DNA of 64,000 nucleotides, taken from positions 3,273,968 through 3,337,967 of the forward strand of contig CP036424.1 in assembly GCA_007745835.1 (NCBI GenBank). Reading direction: 5' to 3'. Positions within the stretch are counted from its first letter, which is position 1. Each line of letters starts with the position of its first letter. Source of the stretch: Planctomycetes bacterium MalM25 (lineage in GTDB: Bacteria; Planctomycetota; Planctomycetia; Pirellulales; Lacipirellulaceae). The position numbers and the translations under genes are program-made. The notes beneath the pieces are model-generated. The model was not told where the DNA came from. It did not search any database and saw nothing but the letters and a program-made list of their open reading frames with translations. Of this stretch, positions 35,828 to 43,813 are shown in pieces.

Positions 35828-36784
35828 ATGTTCATTGAAACCGGATCGGACTCGCCCCGCCTCGCCCGCCTCGACTCACCCGCCCCCCGACCCTCCGGTC
35901 CCACCGGCCGCCAGCCGCAGCGCAACCCGCTGCTGCTAACGCCTCCGCCCGAGCCCTCCCCCCAGCCCGAAAAGCGTGGCGTGGTCCGCACCCTGTTCAT
36001 CAGCGACATCCACCTCGGCTGCCGGCATTCGCAAGCCGGCCCGCTGCTGGAGCTGCTCGAGCAGTACGAGCCGGAACAGATCTACATCGTCGGCGACTTC
36101 ATCGACGGCTGGAAACTGCGCAACCGCTGGCGCTGGCTGCCGGTCTACGACCAGGTGCTCCGCCGACTGATGGAGCTCAAACGCCAGGGGACCCAGCTCT
36201 TCTACACGCCGGGCAACCACGACAACTTCCTCCGCGGCTTCCTGGCCAACTTCGGCGTGATCGATATCCAGGACCGTTTCGTCCACACGGCGGCGGACGG
36301 CCGGCGGTACGTCGTCATGCACGGCGACCAGTTCGACAAGGTCGAGCAAGAGAAACAGTGGCTCTCGCTCGTCGGCTCCTACGCGTACGACGTGCTGCTG
36401 ACCGCCAACTGGATGGGCAATCGCCTCCGCGGCAAGAAGCACAACCCGTACGCCTTCTGCGCCGGGGTGAAGGCGCGCGTCAAGAAGCTCGTGACCCACG
36501 TCAGCGACTTCCAACAGCAGCTCCTCCAGAGCGCTCACGACTCCGACTGCGACGGGGTCATCTGCGGCCACATCCACGTGCCACGGATCGAAGAGCTCGG
36601 CGAGGTCGTCTACCTGAACACGGGCGACTGGGTCGAAAACTGCTCGGCGCTTGTCGAATTCTCCGACGGCAGCTTTGAGCTGATCCGCGGGGATGGCGAG
36701 CTGATCGATCGCCTCGCCGCCCGTCCCGAGCAGCAGCAATCCGAGCCGACCAGCGCCGACGAGCAGGCCTCGATCGCCGTCTGA
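35828..36784 (+). CDS. plcP: Calcineurin-like metallophosphoesterase, probable PlcP-type phospholipase C
   Basis: This protein of about 318 residues has the full two-metal phosphoesterase set: D60-x-H62 (FISDIHLGCRHSQA), G-D90-x2-D93 (YIVGDFIDGWKLR), GN130-H131-D-N, H165-G-D (VVMHGDQFD) and GH248-x-H250 (VICGHIHVPRI). LpxH (UDP-diacylglucosamine pyrophosphatase) and PlcP share these motifs. The DGWKLRxxWRW stretch after the second motif and the position upstream of btaAB fit PlcP, which releases diacylglycerol from phospholipids under phosphate limitation. A proline-rich leader of about 50 residues is unusual. I use the ATG at 35828 rather than a TTG at 35804. LpxH-like activity remains the main alternative. 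Confidence 0.75.
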   Translation: MFIETGSDSPRLARLDSPAPRPSGPTGRQPQRNPLLLTPPPEPSPQPEKRGVVRTLFISDIHLGCRHSQAGPLLELLEQYEPEQIYIVGDFIDGWKLRNRWRWLPVYDQVLRRLMELKRQGTQLFYTPGNHDNFLRGFLANFGVIDIQDRFVHTAADGRRYVVMHGDQFDKVEQEKQWLSLVGSYAYDVLLTANWMGNRLRGKKHNPYAFCAGVKARVKKLVTHVSDFQQQLLQSAHDSDCDGVICGHIHVPRIEELGEVVYLNTGDWVENCSALVEFSDGSFELIRGDGELIDRLAARPEQQQSEPTSADEQASIAV

Positions 36785-36796
36785 GCGGACCACGAG

Positions 36797-36921
36797 CCGA
36801 ATTGTTGGAAGCGAACCACCCAACTCGCAATCGGGAGGTCGACCTAAACCGTTCAGTCAGCTGGTCTTGACCGTCAGCGTGCGGCACACCGCAGGTGGGG
36901 TTCTTTCCAATTATTGCTCGG
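36797..36921. repeat. Inverted-repeat intergenic element, copy 2
   Basis: The left arm CCGAATTGTTGGAAGCGAACC (36797-36817; its complement matches the right end of copy 1 at 20 of 21 bases) and the looser right arm (36899-36921, beginning GGTTCTTTCCAA) could pair across about 80 bp. The element fills most of the gap before btaA, so it may carry promoter or regulatory function. Confidence 0.55.
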
Positions 36922-36995
36922 CCCCTTAGGCTTGTGGCTTGCGCGAGGACGGATGCTAGCCTCGCGGCGCCCAAGAAGGGTCCCGAGGACTCCCC

Positions 36996-38369
36996 ATGCT
37001 GGCTCGACAACTCAGTCAAGCGGTCTTTAAGTTCTGCCACGGCAACCAGTTGGTCTACAACACCTGCTGGGAAGACCCGCGCCTCGACCGCGAGGCGCTC
37101 GAACTCGGCGCTGGTGATCGGGTGCTGGTCATCACCTCGGCCGGCTGCAACGCGCTGGACTACGCGCTGGACGAACCGGCGCGGATCGACACGGTCGATG
37201 TGAACCCGCGCCAGAACGCGCTGCTCGACCTGAAGCTCGCCGCGATCAAGCAGCTGGATTACGACCAGTTCTTCGAGCTGTTCGGCCGCGGACGCGTCGA
37301 CGATTGGGACGCGATCTACACCGATGCGTTGCGGGCCGAGCTCCCCGAGGCGAGCCGGAAGTTCTGGGACAAGAACGGCAAGTTCTTCATCGGCTCGAAG
37401 AAGCGTCCCAGCTTCTACTTCCGCGGCTCCTCGGGCATGTTCGCCTCGTGGGTCAACTGGTACATCAACCGCTACGCGAAGGTCCGCGAGGACATCGACA
37501 AGCTGCTCGCCGCCGAGACGATCGAGGAGCAGCGCGAGGTCTACCAGCGCGTGAAGCCCGCCTTCTGGGGCCCCTACATCAAGTGGGCCCTGCGGCGCGA
37601 CGCCACGCTCTCGCTCCTCGGCGTGCCGCGGGCGCAGCGGCAGCAGCTGGAGAAGTACTACCCGGGCGGCATCGCCACCTTCATCGAGCACAGCCTCGAC
37701 GCCGTGTTCACCGAGCTGCCACTCAAGGACAACTACTTCTGGCGCGTCTACTTGACGGGCGAGTACACGCCCGAGTGCTGCCCGGGGTACCTTAAGAAAG
37801 AGAACTTCGCACGCCTGAAGGGGACCGACGGCCAGCCCGGCCTCGCCTCGCGGATTCACACGCACACCACGACCATCCTCGACCACCTGAAGGGCGCGGA
37901 CGGCAACTACTCGCACTTCATCCTGCTCGATCACATGGACTGGATGGCCGAGCACATGAAGGACGTGCTCGCCCTGCAGTGGCAGGAGATCGTCGACCGC
38001 GCGGACGACGGAGCGAAGCTCCTGTGGCGCAGCGCCGCGGTGATCTGCGAATTCGTCGATCCGATCCCGGTGACCGTCAACGGCCAACGCCGCACGCTCG
38101 GCGAGGTGTTGGAGTACAACCGAGAGCTGGCGGACAAGCTGCACCAGCAGGACCGCGTTCACACCTACGGCGGTTTCTCGATCGCCACGCTACGCCGCGA
38201 CGGCGTCACGGCCACCGCGGCCGAGGCCAACCGCGCCGACGGCAAGCTCGGCTACGCCGCCGGCGGCCGGGTCACTCAGAGCAATCATCAAACGGAGCAA
38301 GCGGCCGATGGGGGCGATCAGTCAGCTAAAAACGCTGTATCACCTGACGCTCTCGCCAATCCGCGGTGA
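36996..38369 (+). CDS. btaA: S-adenosylmethionine:diacylglycerol 3-amino-3-carboxypropyltransferase BtaA
   Basis: This 457-residue BtaA (DUF3419) protein transfers the aminocarboxypropyl group of SAM to diacylglycerol, giving diacylglyceryl homoserine, the first step of betaine-lipid (DGTS) synthesis at the membrane. Family features are GNQLVYNTCWEDPRLDREAL at the N-terminus, the SAM-binding VLVITSAGCNALDYAL, IDTVDVNPRQNALLDLK, a long mid-section with FWGPYIKWALRRD, and the C-terminal FILLDHMDWMAEH. Length is typical, with a short polar tail added. It is followed directly by the methyltransferase BtaB, whose start lies 62 bp inside this gene. The pair is the known bacterial DGTS pathway. Confidence 0.92.
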   Translation: MLARQLSQAVFKFCHGNQLVYNTCWEDPRLDREALELGAGDRVLVITSAGCNALDYALDEPARIDTVDVNPRQNALLDLKLAAIKQLDYDQFFELFGRGRVDDWDAIYTDALRAELPEASRKFWDKNGKFFIGSKKRPSFYFRGSSGMFASWVNWYINRYAKVREDIDKLLAAETIEEQREVYQRVKPAFWGPYIKWALRRDATLSLLGVPRAQRQQLEKYYPGGIATFIEHSLDAVFTELPLKDNYFWRVYLTGEYTPECCPGYLKKENFARLKGTDGQPGLASRIHTHTTTILDHLKGADGNYSHFILLDHMDWMAEHMKDVLALQWQEIVDRADDGAKLLWRSAAVICEFVDPIPVTVNGQRRTLGEVLEYNRELADKLHQQDRVHTYGGFSIATLRRDGVTATAAEANRADGKLGYAAGGRVTQSNHQTEQAADGGDQSAKNAVSPDALANPR

Positions 38370-39039
38370 GACGCACCAAGAGCGACTCGACAGCTTCTAC
38401 GGCGGTCAGGCGGACGACTACGACGCGTTCCGCAAGAAGATGCTGCACGGGCGCGAGGCCCTCTTCGAGGCCCTCCCGATCACGCCCGGCGGCGCCTGGC
38501 TCGACGTCGGCGCGGGGACCGCGCGCAACGGCGAGCTGTTCGGCGATCGCCTGAACGAGTTCGGCTCGGCGACGTTCCTCGATCTCTCCGAGTCGCTGCT
38601 GGAGGTGGCCGGCCGTCGCATCGCTAACGAGGGCTGGTCGAACGCCCAAACGTTGCACGCCGACGCGACCGCGATCGACCTGCCGGACGAATCGCTCGAC
38701 CTGGTGACCTTCACCTACTCGCTGACAATGATCCCCGACTGGTTCGCCGCCATCGAGCAGGCGAAGCGGCTGCTCAAGCCGGGCGGCACGATCGGCGTGG
38801 TCGATTTCTACGTCTCGCGACGCTATCCAGATGACGGCCGCACGAAGCACTCCTACTTCGCCCGGAACTTCTGGCCCTTCTGGTTCGGCAACGACAACGT
38901 CCACCCGAGCGCCGACCACCTGCCGATGCTCAACCGTCACTTCGATCCTGTGCAAATCGACGAGCAGCACGGCAAGCTGCCCTGGGTCCCCGTGATCCGG
39001 GCGCCGTATTACCGATTCATCGGAACCAAGAAGGGTTAA
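38308..39039 (+). CDS. btaB: S-adenosylmethionine-dependent N-methyltransferase BtaB
   Basis: This 243-residue class I methyltransferase should methylate diacylglyceryl homoserine three times to give the betaine lipid DGTS. The N-terminal LKTLYHLTLSPIRG and ERLDSFYGGQADDYDAFR are typical of BtaB. The SAM motif is WLDVGAGTARNGELF (residues 64-78) and the acidic loop is SATFLDLSE. Later segments LVTFTYSLTMIPDWFAAI and GTIGVVDFYVSRRYP are also family-like, as is the HSYFARNFWPFWF stretch. The ORF overlaps btaA by 62 bp, suggesting translational coupling, with GGAG about 12 nt before its ATG. The next gene begins 14 bp after its stop. Confidence 0.9.
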   Translation: MGAISQLKTLYHLTLSPIRGETHQERLDSFYGGQADDYDAFRKKMLHGREALFEALPITPGGAWLDVGAGTARNGELFGDRLNEFGSATFLDLSESLLEVAGRRIANEGWSNAQTLHADATAIDLPDESLDLVTFTYSLTMIPDWFAAIEQAKRLLKPGGTIGVVDFYVSRRYPDDGRTKHSYFARNFWPFWFGNDNVHPSADHLPMLNRHFDPVQIDEQHGKLPWVPVIRAPYYRFIGTKKG

Positions 39040-39053
39040 GCACTCCCCCTCCC

Positions 39054-40160
39054 ATGGCCACCCTGTTCTACAGCGTGATGGGCGAAGGACGCGGCCACGC
39101 GGCCCGCGCCCGAGCGGTGGTAGAGCGTCTGCGTGATCGCCACCGGGTGGTGTTGTTCACGTCGCACGACGCCCTCGAATTCCTCCGCAAGGAGTATACG
39201 GACGACCCCGAGATCGAGGTCCGGGAAGTCCCCGGCCTCAAGTTCCACTACTCCGAAGGGAAGATCGACAACCTCAAGACGATCCGCTTCGGCGGGGCGT
39301 TCTGGGCTTCGCTCGGGAAGTACGTGCGCGACCTGGCGGCGACGATCCGGGTCGAACGCCCCGACCTGGTGATCACCGATTTCGAGCCGCTGCTGCCGCG
39401 GGCCGCCGCGCAGGTGGGCGTGCCGGTGCTGAGCCTCGATCACCAGCACTTCCTCTCGACGTACGATCTCACTTCCCTACCGAATGAGCTGCGTGCCTGG
39501 GCGTGGCGGATGAGCTGGTCGATCTGGGCCTTCGGCATCCGCCAGCAGCGGACGGTCGTCTCCGCGTTCTACAAGCCGCCGCTGCGGCGTGGTTGCGAGC
39601 AGGTGACGCAGGTCGGCCCGCTGATCCGCGACTCAATCGCCGAGCGGACGCCAACGCGAGGCGAGCACCTCCTGTCTTACGTCCGGCGTGCGACAACCCA
39701 GGGCGTGCTCGACAAACTGGCCGATCTCCCCCTGCCCGTGCGGCTGTACGGACTCGGCGAGCGCCCCCCGCAGGGAGCGATCACCTTCTGCCCGATCGAC
39801 GAGCAGACCTTCGTCGACGACCTGGCGAGCTGCGACGCGGTCGTCTCCGCGGCGGGCAACCAGCTGATCGGCGAGGCGCTCTACTTCGGCAAGCCGATGT
39901 TCGTGATGCCCGAACGCCACCATTACGAGCAACGCATCAACGCCGAGTTCGTTCAGCAGATGGGCGCCGGCGAGAAACGGATCCTGGAGAAGCTGGCGGC
40001 CGAAGACCTCAGTGGCTTCCTCGACCGCCGAGATTCCTACCGTGAAGCGATCGCCGCGATCGGCGACGGGTTCGACGGCGGGCCCGAGGTGGAACGGGTC
40101 ATTGAGGAGATGCTCACTCCCTACCTCAAAGCGGCGCCCTCGGCGCGGGAGTCGGCGTGA
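39054..40160 (+). CDS. MJ1255/GT28-like glycosyltransferase in the betaine-lipid operon
   Basis: This 368-residue GT-B enzyme starts LFYSVMGEGRGHAARARAV, the G-x-G-H loop seen in the MJ1255-type and MurG/MGDG-synthase-like glycosyltransferases. A DLVITDFEPLLPRAAAQVG strand and a C-terminal nucleotide-sugar site follow (SCDAVVSAAGNQLIGEALYFGKPMFVMP, in which the G-x2-E-A-x6-P element is visible). Sitting 14 bp after btaB and 3 bp overlapping the next gene, it is part of the lipid operon. I infer that it glycosylates diacylglycerol, giving a phosphorus-free glycolipid, by analogy with plcP-linked glycosyltransferases. No lipid-specific motif proves this. Confidence 0.75.
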   Translation: MATLFYSVMGEGRGHAARARAVVERLRDRHRVVLFTSHDALEFLRKEYTDDPEIEVREVPGLKFHYSEGKIDNLKTIRFGGAFWASLGKYVRDLAATIRVERPDLVITDFEPLLPRAAAQVGVPVLSLDHQHFLSTYDLTSLPNELRAWAWRMSWSIWAFGIRQQRTVVSAFYKPPLRRGCEQVTQVGPLIRDSIAERTPTRGEHLLSYVRRATTQGVLDKLADLPLPVRLYGLGERPPQGAITFCPIDEQTFVDDLASCDAVVSAAGNQLIGEALYFGKPMFVMPERHHYEQRINAEFVQQMGAGEKRILEKLAAEDLSGFLDRRDSYREAIAAIGDGFDGGPEVERVIEEMLTPYLKAAPSARESA

Positions 40161-40606
40161 TGGCGGGTTGGTTGCTGATTGCGCAGGCGCTGGCCTCGCT
40201 CTACATGACGGGCCTCATCTGGTTCGTGCAGTTGGTCCACTACCCGATGTTCGCCGACGTCCCCGAGGAGGCGTTCGTCCGCTACGAGCAGATCCACCAG
40301 GCCCGCACCGTGTGGGCCGTCGGCCCGATGATGCTGCTCGAGCTGGGCACGGCGCTCGCGATGTTCGCTTGGCGGCCCGAGGGCGTGCCCGCTTGGGTCG
40401 CCTGGGCGGGGCTCGCTCTCCTGCTGCTGGTCGATGGCTCGACGGCCCTCTTCTTCGGGCCACAGCACGGCCGTCTGTCCGCCGGCTTCGACGCCGAATT
40501 GCACCGGCGGCTCGTGCAATGGAACTGGGTCCGCACTTTCGGTTGGACCGCGCGGGGACTGCTGCTGCTCTACGCGCTGCGGCTCGGGTCGGCGCCGCCG
40601 GCCTGA
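40160..40606 (+). CDS. Small four-helix membrane protein of the lipid operon
   Basis: I do not recognise a named family. The 148-residue protein has four hydrophobic helices (about residues 2-27, 50-75, 80-98 and 125-142). A conserved-looking loop, VQLVHYPMFADVPEEAFVRY followed by EQIHQARTVWAVGPMM, has His, Arg and acidic residues facing one side, as in small membrane enzymes or quinone-binding proteins. The start ATG overlaps the glycosyltransferase stop (TGATG), so it is cotranslated with it. It may help transport or modify lipids. It ends 8 bp before the convergent GNAT gene. Confidence 0.68.
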   Translation: MAGWLLIAQALASLYMTGLIWFVQLVHYPMFADVPEEAFVRYEQIHQARTVWAVGPMMLLELGTALAMFAWRPEGVPAWVAWAGLALLLLVDGSTALFFGPQHGRLSAGFDAELHRRLVQWNWVRTFGWTARGLLLLYALRLGSAPPA

Positions 40607-40613
40607 ACCCTCT

Positions 40614-41195
40614 TCAATAGCCGCGTCCGCGGAGGTCGATGTCGCCCTCCGGCCACTCGCCCCCGCCGGGGTAACGCATCACGATGTCGTCCCAGAACGG
40701 ATTCGCCGCGGGATCACTCTCGCTGAGCGAATTGACGATCCGGTTCTCGACCAGCCGACAGCCGAGCCGCTCGTAGAACGGCTGCACAGCGTGACTGGTT
40801 TGGAAAAGAGCGAACGGGAAGTCGCCCGCATCGACGCGCTCGAAGGCGGCCTGCGCCACGGCGGCGCCGTAGCCCTTGCCACGGCAAGCCGGGTCGGCGG
40901 CGACCATGGCGAGGGCCATGACGGGGATCTCGCCCGTCGGCGTGGCCACGGTGCGTTCGAACGTGAGCGCGTGGGCGGCCGCCTCTTCGCCCTCCCAAAC
41001 GACGTAGGAGATTGGGGCTAGGTCGATTGGCCCGGAGTACTCGACTCCGTAGCGTTTGATCTGCTCGGCCCGTTCAACGGCGCCCCGGTCGGGCTTCGGC
41101 CACACCATGGCGAGCATCCGCCCGATTGCGAGCGCCTCGTCCTCGCGGATCTCGGTCAATCGATGGGGGCGTACCGGCAGGGGCATCGTCAGCAT
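40614..41195 (-). CDS. GNAT family N-acetyltransferase
   Basis: This single-domain GNAT enzyme has about 193 residues. The acetyl-CoA site is visible in motif A (VMALAMVAADPACRGKGYGAAVAQAAFE, with the R-G-K-G-Y-G loop). Motif B is ALFQTSHAVQPFYERLGCRLVEN. The C-terminal GGGEWPEGDIDLRGRGY looks like a short substrate cap. An N-terminal dimer-like segment, REDEALAIGRMLAMVWPK, precedes a tryptophan-rich strand (YVVWEGEEAAAHAL). The start is set at the ATG at 41195; 41228 is also in frame. The acceptor is unknown and no operon partner exists. Confidence 0.8.
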   Translation of the reverse strand: MLTMPLPVRPHRLTEIREDEALAIGRMLAMVWPKPDRGAVERAEQIKRYGVEYSGPIDLAPISYVVWEGEEAAAHALTFERTVATPTGEIPVMALAMVAADPACRGKGYGAAVAQAAFERVDAGDFPFALFQTSHAVQPFYERLGCRLVENRIVNSLSESDPAANPFWDDIVMRYPGGGEWPEGDIDLRGRGY

Positions 41196-41310
41196 GGGGG
41201 TCTCGTGCGAGGGGAGCGGCCGTCCCAAGACTAGCTCACCCCTCGCGACCGGGCGTCATCAACCTAACGGTTGCGCGGGCGGCGACAAGCGGGGCCGCCC
41301 CTCGGAAGGG

Positions 41311-42267
41311 TCAGTCGAGTCGGCCCGCGGTGAAGCTGGCCCCAACCTCCTCGGGCTCCCAGGTCCAGGCGTCGCCCCGCTGGGACTCGTAATCCCGCCA
41401 AAGGTCGTACCAATACGCGAGGAACCGGTGGGGACGGTACGGCTCGTAGTGCGCAGTGATCGCCGCCTCGAGCCGCTTCGGGTCGCGTGGCGTTCGGGAG
41501 CCGGTTCGCTTCTCGTGGAGGCGGTAGCCCTCCGTGTCGATGGGCAGCACATCGTCGCGACCGAGCAGCTGCATCACGTTCGCCGCAGCGTACGGCCCGA
41601 ACCCCTCGAGTGTCAGGAGCTTCTCGTACACTTCCTCGTCAGAGCGCTCGGTCGATTCAAACCAACTCGGATCGATCGCTCCCGATTCAAAGCCTCTGGC
41701 GAGCCGGACGATCCGCTTCGCCCGATACCCGACTTTGCAACTCCGCTGCAGCCGCGAGGGAGCCAGGCGGGCGAGCCTCGCCGGCGTGGGGAAAGCCCCT
41801 TCGCCGACACGCTCGACTAGCAGCCGGTTCATGCGCACCGTGCTGGGCCAGCCGACATTGCAGTTGGTGATCGTCTTCACCATATCTTCAAACAAGGTCG
41901 GCGAGCGATACAGCCGCCCAAAACCCCGTCGCCGAGCGGCCGGGTGCAGTCGGCGCCAGCGGCTTAGATCGAGGTCAGGCCGCCCAATACGCACGACCGC
42001 CCTTCTTAGGGCGGATCGGACCTCCGGGTCGAGCGGGCGATCACAGCGGACCCGGAGGGGCGTTCCGCGACCCCCGGGTTGATCGATCTCCGTGGCGAAG
42101 ACGCCCGCTGGGAGACCAAATTCGGCGGCATCGAACCCCCTCTGCAGGGCCATACGTTCGGGACGCCAGCGGTTCGGTGCTAGCAGGAAGTAGCCGTATG
42201 AGCAAATGGCTGCCGGAAACCAGTAGTCCGCGGGCGTGGCGATCCGGAGCTGTGTGGGGCGTGCCAT
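41311..42267 (-). CDS. HhH-GPD superfamily DNA glycosylase
   Basis: This 318-residue base-excision repair protein is related to AlkA/OGG1-like glycosylases. The helix-hairpin-helix with its GPD-type motif is [20 protein letters not shown], followed by [11 protein letters not shown], where D (in PIDT) is the expected catalytic aspartate. [20 protein letters not shown] corresponds to the helix that normally reads F-x2-L-V/I-x2-I. The N-terminal domain ([20 protein letters not shown]) fits the OGG/AlkA N-domain. No iron-sulfur cluster cysteines of MutY/Nth are seen. The damaged base recognised cannot be determined by eye. An ATG at 42267 starts the frame. Confidence 0.82.
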   Translation of the reverse strand: MARPTQLRIATPADYWFPAAICSYGYFLLAPNRWRPERMALQRGFDAAEFGLPAGVFATEIDQPGGRGTPLRVRCDRPLDPEVRSALRRAVVRIGRPDLDLSRWRRLHPAARRRGFGRLYRSPTLFEDMVKTITNCNVGWPSTVRMNRLLVERVGEGAFPTPARLARLAPSRLQRSCKVGYRAKRIVRLARGFESGAIDPSWFESTERSDEEVYEKLLTLEGFGPYAAANVMQLLGRDDVLPIDTEGYRLHEKRTGSRTPRDPKRLEAAITAHYEPYRPHRFLAYWYDLWRDYESQRGDAWTWEPEEVGASFTAGRLD

Positions 42268-42411
42268 CGGCGGAGTCGCGGCCTGGGCTGGGTTTCGGCG
42301 GCCCCGCCGGCATGGTCGCCAGGCGGTTCGATTGGTAAGATGCGTGATCGAGGCCGGCGACGCCAGGGATCGTCCGACTCGGTTTTTTCAGCCGCTTTAC
42401 GCCGTATACGC

Positions 42412-43293
42412 ATGTCGATGGGCCAAACGCCAGCCGCCTCCGCCGCGGCCCCAGACGCTTCGACCCCGGACGCTCAGAGCGGCGGCCCCCGTCCCAAGCG
42501 GGGGGTCCCCAGCGGCCTCTGGTTGCGTTGCGATGATTGCGGCGAGACGATCTTCCGCAAGGAAGTCGAGCGTCTGATGAGCGTGTGCCCGGTCTGTGGA
42601 CGGCACATGTATCTCAGTGCCCCCGACCGGGTCCGCTTCGTCCTCGATGAGGGGACCTTCGAGGAGTGGGACGCCGATCTGCGACCGGCCGACCCACTCA
42701 GTTTCTCCGACAAGAAACCGTACGCCGAACGGGTTATCACCGAACAGAAACGGACCGGGCTCCGCGACGCGGCCCTGACAGGCGCCGGGATGATCCGCGG
42801 CCGACGGGTCGCCTTTGGTGTGACCGATTCCGCCTTTATCATGGGCAGCATGGGCTCGGTGGTAGGCGAGAGGCTCACTCGGCTGATCGAGCGGGCCACC
42901 GAGCAGAACCTGCCCTTAGCGATCGTCAGCGGCTCGGGCGGCGGTGCCCGTATGCACGAGGGGATTCTCTCGCTCATGCAGATGGCCAAGGTCTCCGCCG
43001 CTCTCGCCAAGTACGATCAGTCGGGAGGGCTCTTCATCTCGGTCCTCACCAACCCGACGATGGGTGGTGTCGCGGCGAGCTTCGCCTCGCTGGGCGACCT
43101 CGTCTTCGCCGAACCGAAAGCCCTGATCGGATTCGCCGGCCCCCGCACGATCAAAGCGACCCTCCGCACCGAGCTACCCGAAGGCTTCCAAACTAGCGAG
43201 TTCCTCCTCGAGCACGGCTATATCGACCGCATCGTCACTCGGGCGGACCTCAAGAGCGAGATCGCCCGAGCGATCGACTACTGCGGAAAGTAG
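42412..43293 (+). CDS. accD: Acetyl-CoA carboxylase carboxyltransferase subunit beta
   Basis: This protein of about 293 residues forms the beta half of the carboxyltransferase that moves CO2 from biotin-BCCP to acetyl-CoA for malonyl-CoA synthesis. The N-terminal four-cysteine zinc ribbon (CDDC and CPVC) is intact, followed by [21 protein letters not shown]. Core signatures are [37 protein letters not shown] and [14 protein letters not shown] flexible Ala/Pro-rich leader precedes the ribbon. The start may be 42412 or 42418. The frame is open to 42340, but that extension looks non-native. accA is not in the window. Confidence 0.92.
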   Translation: MSMGQTPAASAAAPDASTPDAQSGGPRPKRGVPSGLWLRCDDCGETIFRKEVERLMSVCPVCGRHMYLSAPDRVRFVLDEGTFEEWDADLRPADPLSFSDKKPYAERVITEQKRTGLRDAALTGAGMIRGRRVAFGVTDSAFIMGSMGSVVGERLTRLIERATEQNLPLAIVSGSGGGARMHEGILSLMQMAKVSAALAKYDQSGGLFISVLTNPTMGGVAASFASLGDLVFAEPKALIGFAGPRTIKATLRTELPEGFQTSEFLLEHGYIDRIVTRADLKSEIARAIDYCGK

Positions 43294-43679
43294 CCCCTCC
43301 TGCTAGCATGGATCTTCTCGACGAGGAGTAGCTGATTTTTATGAGCATCGCCAAGAGCGATTCTCACTCGAAGACGCTTCTCCAAGGCCACGCCGCAGCC
43401 CTTGCCGCGCATCGGCATCGGTCTAGATTGTCGCCTAAGCTGACTTGATCGCGAACTGGCGCCCTCGCCATCGGCGAACGCCAGCTGCCGCCCCTTGCCC
43501 TGCTCGAAGATTCCGCTAGTGTGGCCTGCTTCACGCTTCGCTAAACGAACGCGTGGTTCGCTGATGCCATTCCCCGGCAGGAACCGATATTCTATATCCA
43601 GAAACCGCCTGCAGAGCGCTCTAGCTCTAGGAAGACAGAATGCGCCGGAGGGGTTAGTTCCGCTGTCGTGCCTGCCCCT

Positions 43680-43707
43680 GGCCTGATGGCCGCATCGCCA
43701 TCAGGCC
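43680..43707. repeat. Perfect inverted repeat (11-bp stem, 6-nt loop)
   Basis: GGCCTGATGGC and GCCATCAGGCC flank the loop CGCATC. No T-run follows on the plus strand (ACGTGCG) and no clear one on the minus strand, so a standard intrinsic terminator is unlikely. Confidence 0.7.
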
Positions 43708-43753
43708 ACGTGCGACTCGGGCTAGCCCCTTCCGGCCTTAATTGATGTGTTTT

Positions 43754-43783
43754 GTGTTAAGTGGTGTTTAATACATCTAACAC
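43754..43783. promoter_or_regulatory. Possible operator: GTGTTA/TAACAC inverted repeat upstream of the LuxR-type gene
   Basis: GTGTTA (43754-43759) and TAACAC (43778-43783) are perfect complements separated by 18 bp, 31 bp before the gene start, in an A+T-rich segment that also repeats GTGTT three times. It could be bound by the regulator itself. Confidence 0.3.
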
Positions 43784-43813
43784 TGATGAAAAATTGTCGC
43801 TAACCTCGGAACG

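Larger units (their letters stand above)
43294..43813. other. 520-bp intergenic region with a perfect hairpin and AT-rich end
   Basis: I see no convincing gene. A 63-codon frame at 43495-43686 has no family resemblance or ribosome site. The region contains a perfect 11-bp-stem hairpin (43680-43707) and, at its 3' end, an A+T-rich stretch with GTGTT repeats just before the LuxR-type gene. The long size and structure would suit an untranslated RNA or a long regulated leader, but nothing proves one. Confidence 0.5.

Noticed and set aside
35828-36784. Calling the metallophosphoesterase LpxH
   Set aside because: Both families share all metal motifs, so LpxH cannot be excluded. The neighbouring btaAB genes and the DGWKLR-type stretch favour PlcP, so LpxH is kept only as an alternative.
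36785-36995. Possible Pho box before btaA (AGTCAG and CCGTCAG at 36854-36877)
   Set aside because: The half-sites do not match the CTGTCAT-type consensus and their spacing is not 11 bp. Regulation by phosphate is plausible but not shown by this sequence.
43495-43686. 63-codon plus-strand frame in the accD-LuxR gap
   Set aside because: It has a weak start, no ribosome site and no recognisable protein features.
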